In this document: one piece after another, positions 60,910 through 64,000 of the stretch
Layout of the letters: the number at the start of each line of letters is the position of its first letter
Numbering within the stretch: the first letter of the stretch is position 1
NCBI GenBank assembly: GCA_963791635.1
Contig: CAWBTC010000018.1
Coordinates: 62,001 to 126,000, forward strand
DNA: 64,000 nucleotides
Direction of reading: 5' to 3'
Source: VFMC01 sp963791635
GTDB lineage: Bacteria > Actinomycetota > Acidimicrobiia > Acidimicrobiales > Ilumatobacteraceae
Made by a program: the position numbers and the translations under genes
Notes under the pieces: model-generated
Seen by the model: only the letters and a program-made list of their open reading frames with translations
What the model was told of the DNA's origin: nothing
Database searches by the model: none

Positions 60910-60971
60910 TCACCCGAGCAGGCTGATCACCCGAGCAGGCTGATCACCCGAGCAGGCTGATCACCCGAGCA
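60904..60971. repeat. 17-bp tandem repeat, four copies
   Basis: GGCTGATCACCCGAGCA repeated four times without spacer, then a diverged continuation to about 61015. Each unit contains the palindrome TGATCA. It separates the SRPBCC gene from convergent azlD, so a transcription-end or variable-tract role is possible. Confidence 0.92.
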
Positions 60972-61035
60972 GGCTGACACTCGCGATCAGGCCGAACTCG
61001 CGAGTAGGCCGAACACCGGCGACTCGACGGCGCGC

Positions 61036-61344
61036 TCAGTCCCAGCCGAGCTGGCGTGCTGCGGCGGTCACTGCGGCAGCGAGCATCACCACCACGACGA
61101 ATGGCGCACGCTTCCGCACTGCCACCACCGCCACTCCCACACCGAGCGCCCGTGGATCGATCTCCAGGTGCTGTCCGGACGCAAAGGTGTCCTTGGCCAC
61201 CAGTGCCGCCACCACTGCAGCAGGAATGAGCGCGAGGCAGCGGTCGACCACCGCCGGCAACTGCCGCCCGGCGAGCAAGAAGAACCCGACGGCCTTGCAG
61301 GCGAACGCGCCGGCGGCGAGTGTGAGCACGAGCGCCCAGGTCAC
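61036..61344 (-). CDS. azlD: AzlD-family branched-chain amino acid transport subunit
   Basis: The 102-residue product, small and with about four helices (WALVLTLAAGAFACKAVGFF, LALIPAAVVAALV, PFVVVVMLAAAVTAAA), is the usual partner of AzlC in exporting branched-chain amino acids. GTG 61344 overlaps the azlC stop codon by four bases. Confidence 0.82.
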   Translation of the reverse strand: MTWALVLTLAAGAFACKAVGFFLLAGRQLPAVVDRCLALIPAAVVAALVAKDTFASGQHLEIDPRALGVGVAVVAVRKRAPFVVVVMLAAAVTAAARQLGWD

Positions 61345-62063
61345 GGCGCCACTCCGTCGAACGGAACGGGAGACCGAGGTCCGTGGCCATCCGGCGGCAC
61401 GCCCACCAGCACGGCGAGAGCCGCGCACAGGATCGGAACACCCACCGGCAGGAACGGCACGAGTGCGAGGCACGTCGCCGAGCCGATCAGTGCGGCAAGG
61501 CGCCCACGCGCAGTACGCAACTGGGGCCACACCATCGCCACGTACGCGGCCGGGAACGCTGCGTCGAGACCGAACGTGACCGGGTCGATCGCGCTGCCGA
61601 GCACTGCCCCGATCAACGTGCCGGTGTTCCAGAACACGTACACGCTGAGGCCGGTGATCCAGAACGCAGCACGCTGTCGCACCGAGTCGTCCTGCGCCAT
61701 CGACATCGCCGTCGACTCGTCGATCGTCAGCTGGGCTGCCACGAGACGCACCGGCAGTCGGCCGCCGATCCTGCGGCCCATCGACAGCGCGTACACCCCG
61801 TTGCGCGCCGCGAGCACCAGTGCTCCGCCGAGCGCCGACGCCGTCGAGCCGCCGGAACCGATCACGCTGACGGCCGACAACTGTGACGCTCCGGTGAACA
61901 CCAGCAGCGACATCACACATGTCTGTGCCACCGATGCACCAGCGCTCACCGAACCGACCCCGAACGAGATCGCGAACACCCCGACGGCGGCGCCGAGGGT
62001 GACGCTCGCTGACACCACGGGCCGGAGCGCGCTGTCGAACCAGGGATGTCGGTGAGTCGTCAC
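61341..62063 (-). CDS. azlC: AzlC-family branched-chain amino acid exporter subunit
   Basis: The 240-residue product has AzlC motifs: GVFAISFGVGSVSAGASVAQ, SLLVFTGASQLSAVSVIGSG, RNGVYALSMGRRIGG, and a second-half set of helices (VFWNTGTLIGAVLGS, PAAYVAMVWPQL, LVPFLPVGVPILCAALAVL). With AzlD it would export Leu/Ile/Val or analogues, in line with the branched-chain synthesis genes elsewhere in the window. The GTG start at 62063 is likely. Confidence 0.87.
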   Translation of the reverse strand: MTTHRHPWFDSALRPVVSASVTLGAAVGVFAISFGVGSVSAGASVAQTCVMSLLVFTGASQLSAVSVIGSGGSTASALGGALVLAARNGVYALSMGRRIGGRLPVRLVAAQLTIDESTAMSMAQDDSVRQRAAFWITGLSVYVFWNTGTLIGAVLGSAIDPVTFGLDAAFPAAYVAMVWPQLRTARGRLAALIGSATCLALVPFLPVGVPILCAALAVLVGVPPDGHGPRSPVPFDGVAP

Positions 62064-62150
62064 GGTGATCTGGAGGTCGGTTCGGTTGGGCGGTCGTCGC
62101 GTTCGTCGGTCGCGTTCGGTGCTCGCGCGACGATCAGGCGACGACGTGCA

Positions 62151-64000
62151 TCATGGACGATGGGCAGCCAGCCACATCGCACCGAGCGGGGACAGATCGA
62201 CGAGCGCCGAGCACGGCTGGCCCTGCCATGGCACCTCGTCGGCCAGCGTGGTGGTGCGACCTGCGTTGAAACCACTGCCACCGAACTGAACGGCATCGGT
62301 GTCGATGACGATGTCCCATGTGCCCGCCCACGGCAGGCCCACTCGATAGCCGCCGCGGGGAACCGGCGTGAAGTTCACCGCGCACGCCACGGCATGGTTG
62401 CCACCGTTGGCCCAGCGCAGGAAGCCGTACACGGATTGCTCGGCATCGTTGGCCTCCAGCCACTGGAAACCGAGTGCGTCGTCGTCGCGCTCCCACACCG
62501 CGGGCCATGTGTCAGCGGCCGCATTCAGCATGGTCACGAGATCGCGCACGCCGCGGTGGGGCGCGTGGTCGAGCAGGTGCCAGGGCAGTCCGGCCGAGTC
62601 GTTCCACTCGGTCCACGAGGCGAGCTCGGCACCCATGAACACCAGCGGAGCACCCGGCAACGCCCACATCCACGCGTAGAGCGCGCGAAGGTTGGCGAAG
62701 CGCTGCCAGTCGTCGCCGGCCATCTTGGCGAGCATGCTGCCCTTGCCGTGCACCACTTCGTCGTGGCTGAGCGGCAGCACGAACCGTTCACTGAAGGCGT
62801 ACAGCAGACCGAAGGTGAGCTCATGATGGTGCCAACGCCGGTGCACCGGATCGTTCTTCAGGTAGCCGAGCGTGTCGTGCATCCAACCCATGTTCCACTT
62901 GTGGGTGAAGCCGAGGCCACCGAACTCGACCGGGTGTGTCACCTTGGGCCACGAGGTGCTCTCCTCTGCGATGGTCATGACACCCGGGCACTCCGTGCCG
63001 ACCACCGCGGTCAGCTGCCGGAGGAAGTCGATCGCGGCGAGGTTCTCGCGGCCACCGAACTCGTTCGGCACCCACTCGCCCTCCTCGCGGGAGTAGTCGA
63101 GGTAGAGCATGCTCGCCACCGCATCGACACGCAGGCCATCGACGTGGAACTCCTGCAGCCAGTAGAGCGCGTTCGCGACCAGGAAGTTGCGCACCTCGTT
63201 GCGGCCGTAGTTGAACACGTACGTCCCCCAGTCGGGATGCTCACCCTGCCGGGGATCGGAATGCTCGTAGAGCGCGGTGCCGTCGAACCGGGCGAGGCTC
63301 CATCGGTCCTTCGGGAAGTGCGCCGGCACCCAGTCGAGGATCACCCCGATGCCGCGTCGGTGGAGGATGTCGACGAAGGCACGGAAGCCGTCAGGGTCTC
63401 CGTAACGCGCCGTCGGTGCGTAGTAGCCCGTGACCTGATAGCCCCACGATCCACCGAAGGGGTGCTCGGCCACCGGCAGCAACTCGACGTGGGTGAATCC
63501 GAGCGCGCTCACGTGGTCGGCCAGGGCCTCGGCCATCGAGCGGTAGTCGGTGAGCCCGTGACGCCAGGAGCCCAGGTGCACCTCGTAGATCCGCAGTGCG
63601 CGGTCGGTGCCGGTGGAGCGGTTGGTGAGCCAGGCATCGTCGCCCCACTCGTACCCGCTGCGACCCGCGACCACGCTGGCGTCCGACGGGGGACACTCGG
63701 CCGACGCGGCCATCGGGTCGGCCTTCATCACCACCTGACCGTCGGCGCCGTGCACCATGTACTTGTAACGATGACCCTGCAGCGCCCCGGGGCACACCGC
63801 TGACCACACGCCCGAGGTGCCCTGCGCCAGGAGCACCTCCGGCGTCCAGCCGTTCCAGTCGCCGACCACGTCGACACCACGTGCGTTGGGCGCCCACACC
63901 GCGAAGCGGATCGACCCGTCGTCGAGCTGGACCGCCCCGAGAACCTCCCAGAGACGACGATGCGTCCCTTCGCCGAGCAGGTGGAGATCGAGATCCGGGA
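62151..64000 (-). CDS. glgB: 1,4-alpha-glucan branching enzyme, 5' end beyond window
   Basis: GlgB makes alpha-1,6 branches in glycogen. The visible part (616 codons) lacks its N terminus; at the window edge it reads DLDLHLLGEGTHRRLWEVLG, then the CBM48 domain (FAVWAPNARGVDVVGDWNGW). The GH13 barrel shows LPVAEHPFGGSWGYQVTGYY, DGLRVDAVASMLYLDYSREE with the nucleophile Asp, the acid Glu in MTIAEESTSWP, and PLSHDEVVHGKGSM. The C-terminal beta domain ends MWLAAHRP. An internal GTG near 63899 is not the real start, because family sequence continues upstream. Confidence 0.94.
   Translation of the reverse strand, partial: PDLDLHLLGEGTHRRLWEVLGAVQLDDGSIRFAVWAPNARGVDVVGDWNGWTPEVLLAQGTSGVWSAVCPGALQGHRYKYMVHGADGQVVMKADPMAASAECPPSDASVVAGRSGYEWGDDAWLTNRSTGTDRALRIYEVHLGSWRHGLTDYRSMAEALADHVSALGFTHVELLPVAEHPFGGSWGYQVTGYYAPTARYGDPDGFRAFVDILHRRGIGVILDWVPAHFPKDRWSLARFDGTALYEHSDPRQGEHPDWGTYVFNYGRNEVRNFLVANALYWLQEFHVDGLRVDAVASMLYLDYSREEGEWVPNEFGGRENLAAIDFLRQLTAVVGTECPGVMTIAEESTSWPKVTHPVEFGGLGFTHKWNMGWMHDTLGYLKNDPVHRRWHHHELTFGLLYAFSERFVLPLSHDEVVHGKGSMLAKMAGDDWQRFANLRALYAWMWALPGAPLVFMGAELASWTEWNDSAGLPWHLLDHAPHRGVRDLVTMLNAAADTWPAVWERDDDALGFQWLEANDAEQSVYGFLRWANGGNHAVACAVNFTPVPRGGYRVGLPWAGTWDIVIDTDAVQFGGSGFNAGRTTTLADEVPWQGQPCSALVDLSPLGAMWLAAHRP

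Noticed and set aside
1..64000. tRNA, rRNA and CRISPR arrays
   Set aside because: I scanned intergenic regions by eye and saw no TTCGANTC-type tRNA arms, rRNA segments or regularly spaced CRISPR repeats; the tandem repeats present have no spacers.

Overview
The window is a high-GC bacterial chromosome segment that looks actinobacterial, most likely from the Acidimicrobiia (Ilumatobacter-like). This is inferred from the gene families: a long SerA, an LtbR/NdgR-type IclR regulator divergent from leuCD, a PASTA kinase, SCP2, DUF1330, TIGR03086 and sunset-domain proteins, and citramalate synthase. Promoter layout also fits: a -10 hexamer of the TANNNT type often sits 6-10 nt before the start codon, with no ribosome binding site, so many genes look leaderless.

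Layout. 1-1.5 kb: an island-like edge with a MerB-like organomercurial lyase whose catalytic Cys codon is an in-frame TGA followed by a bacterial-type SECIS hairpin, next to a truncated integrase. 1.6-8.6 kb: acyl-CoA dehydrogenase, then branched-chain amino acid genes (cimA behind an Ile/Leu-rich leader peptide; leuB-ilvE). Between cimA and ilvE a gene-free plus-strand stretch carries seven GNRA-capped hairpins and ends in a strong terminator, so it is a candidate structured RNA. 8.6-18.3 kb: putA with a divergent PAS-AraC regulator, greA, a hydrolase, an ABC1 kinase, an MFS exporter and an FKBP lipoprotein. 18.3-25 kb: nadABC and the divergent ltbR / leuCD pair. 25-33 kb: DEAD-box helicase, RNA methyltransferase, acyl-CoA ligase, homospermidine synthase preceded by a 46-codon gene, a sigma-factor remnant, a MarR regulator and an S41-like lipoprotein. 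33.2-37.2 kb: a patchy region with a TIGR03086 protein, a BtrH-like protein, an MFS fragment and a DinB/ankyrin protein.

37.2-45.3 kb: leuA behind a leader peptide with five consecutive Leu codons, a sunset-domain protein, ferredoxin, pyrF, serA, a membrane protein and SCP2. 45.3-64 kb: PhoX phosphatase behind a five-unit Pho box, SDR dehydrogenase, PASTA kinase, ligA, a MetE-like protein, mnmA with a cysteine desulfurase, a methyltransferase, galT, azlCD, and glgB running off the end.

The dominant theme is leucine/isoleucine synthesis (cimA, leuA, leuB, leuCD, ilvE, and azlCD for export) spread over several loci. Two of these have leaders of the same design: a nearly leaderless peptide rich in the end-product amino acid, a hairpin starting on the last base of its TAG stop codon, then a terminator hairpin. 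NAD synthesis (nadABC) and tRNA thiolation (desulfurase-mnmA) form further compact units. Four otherwise convincing genes carry single frameshifts, two of them in G or C homopolymers, so either the sequence has indel errors or these genes are decaying.
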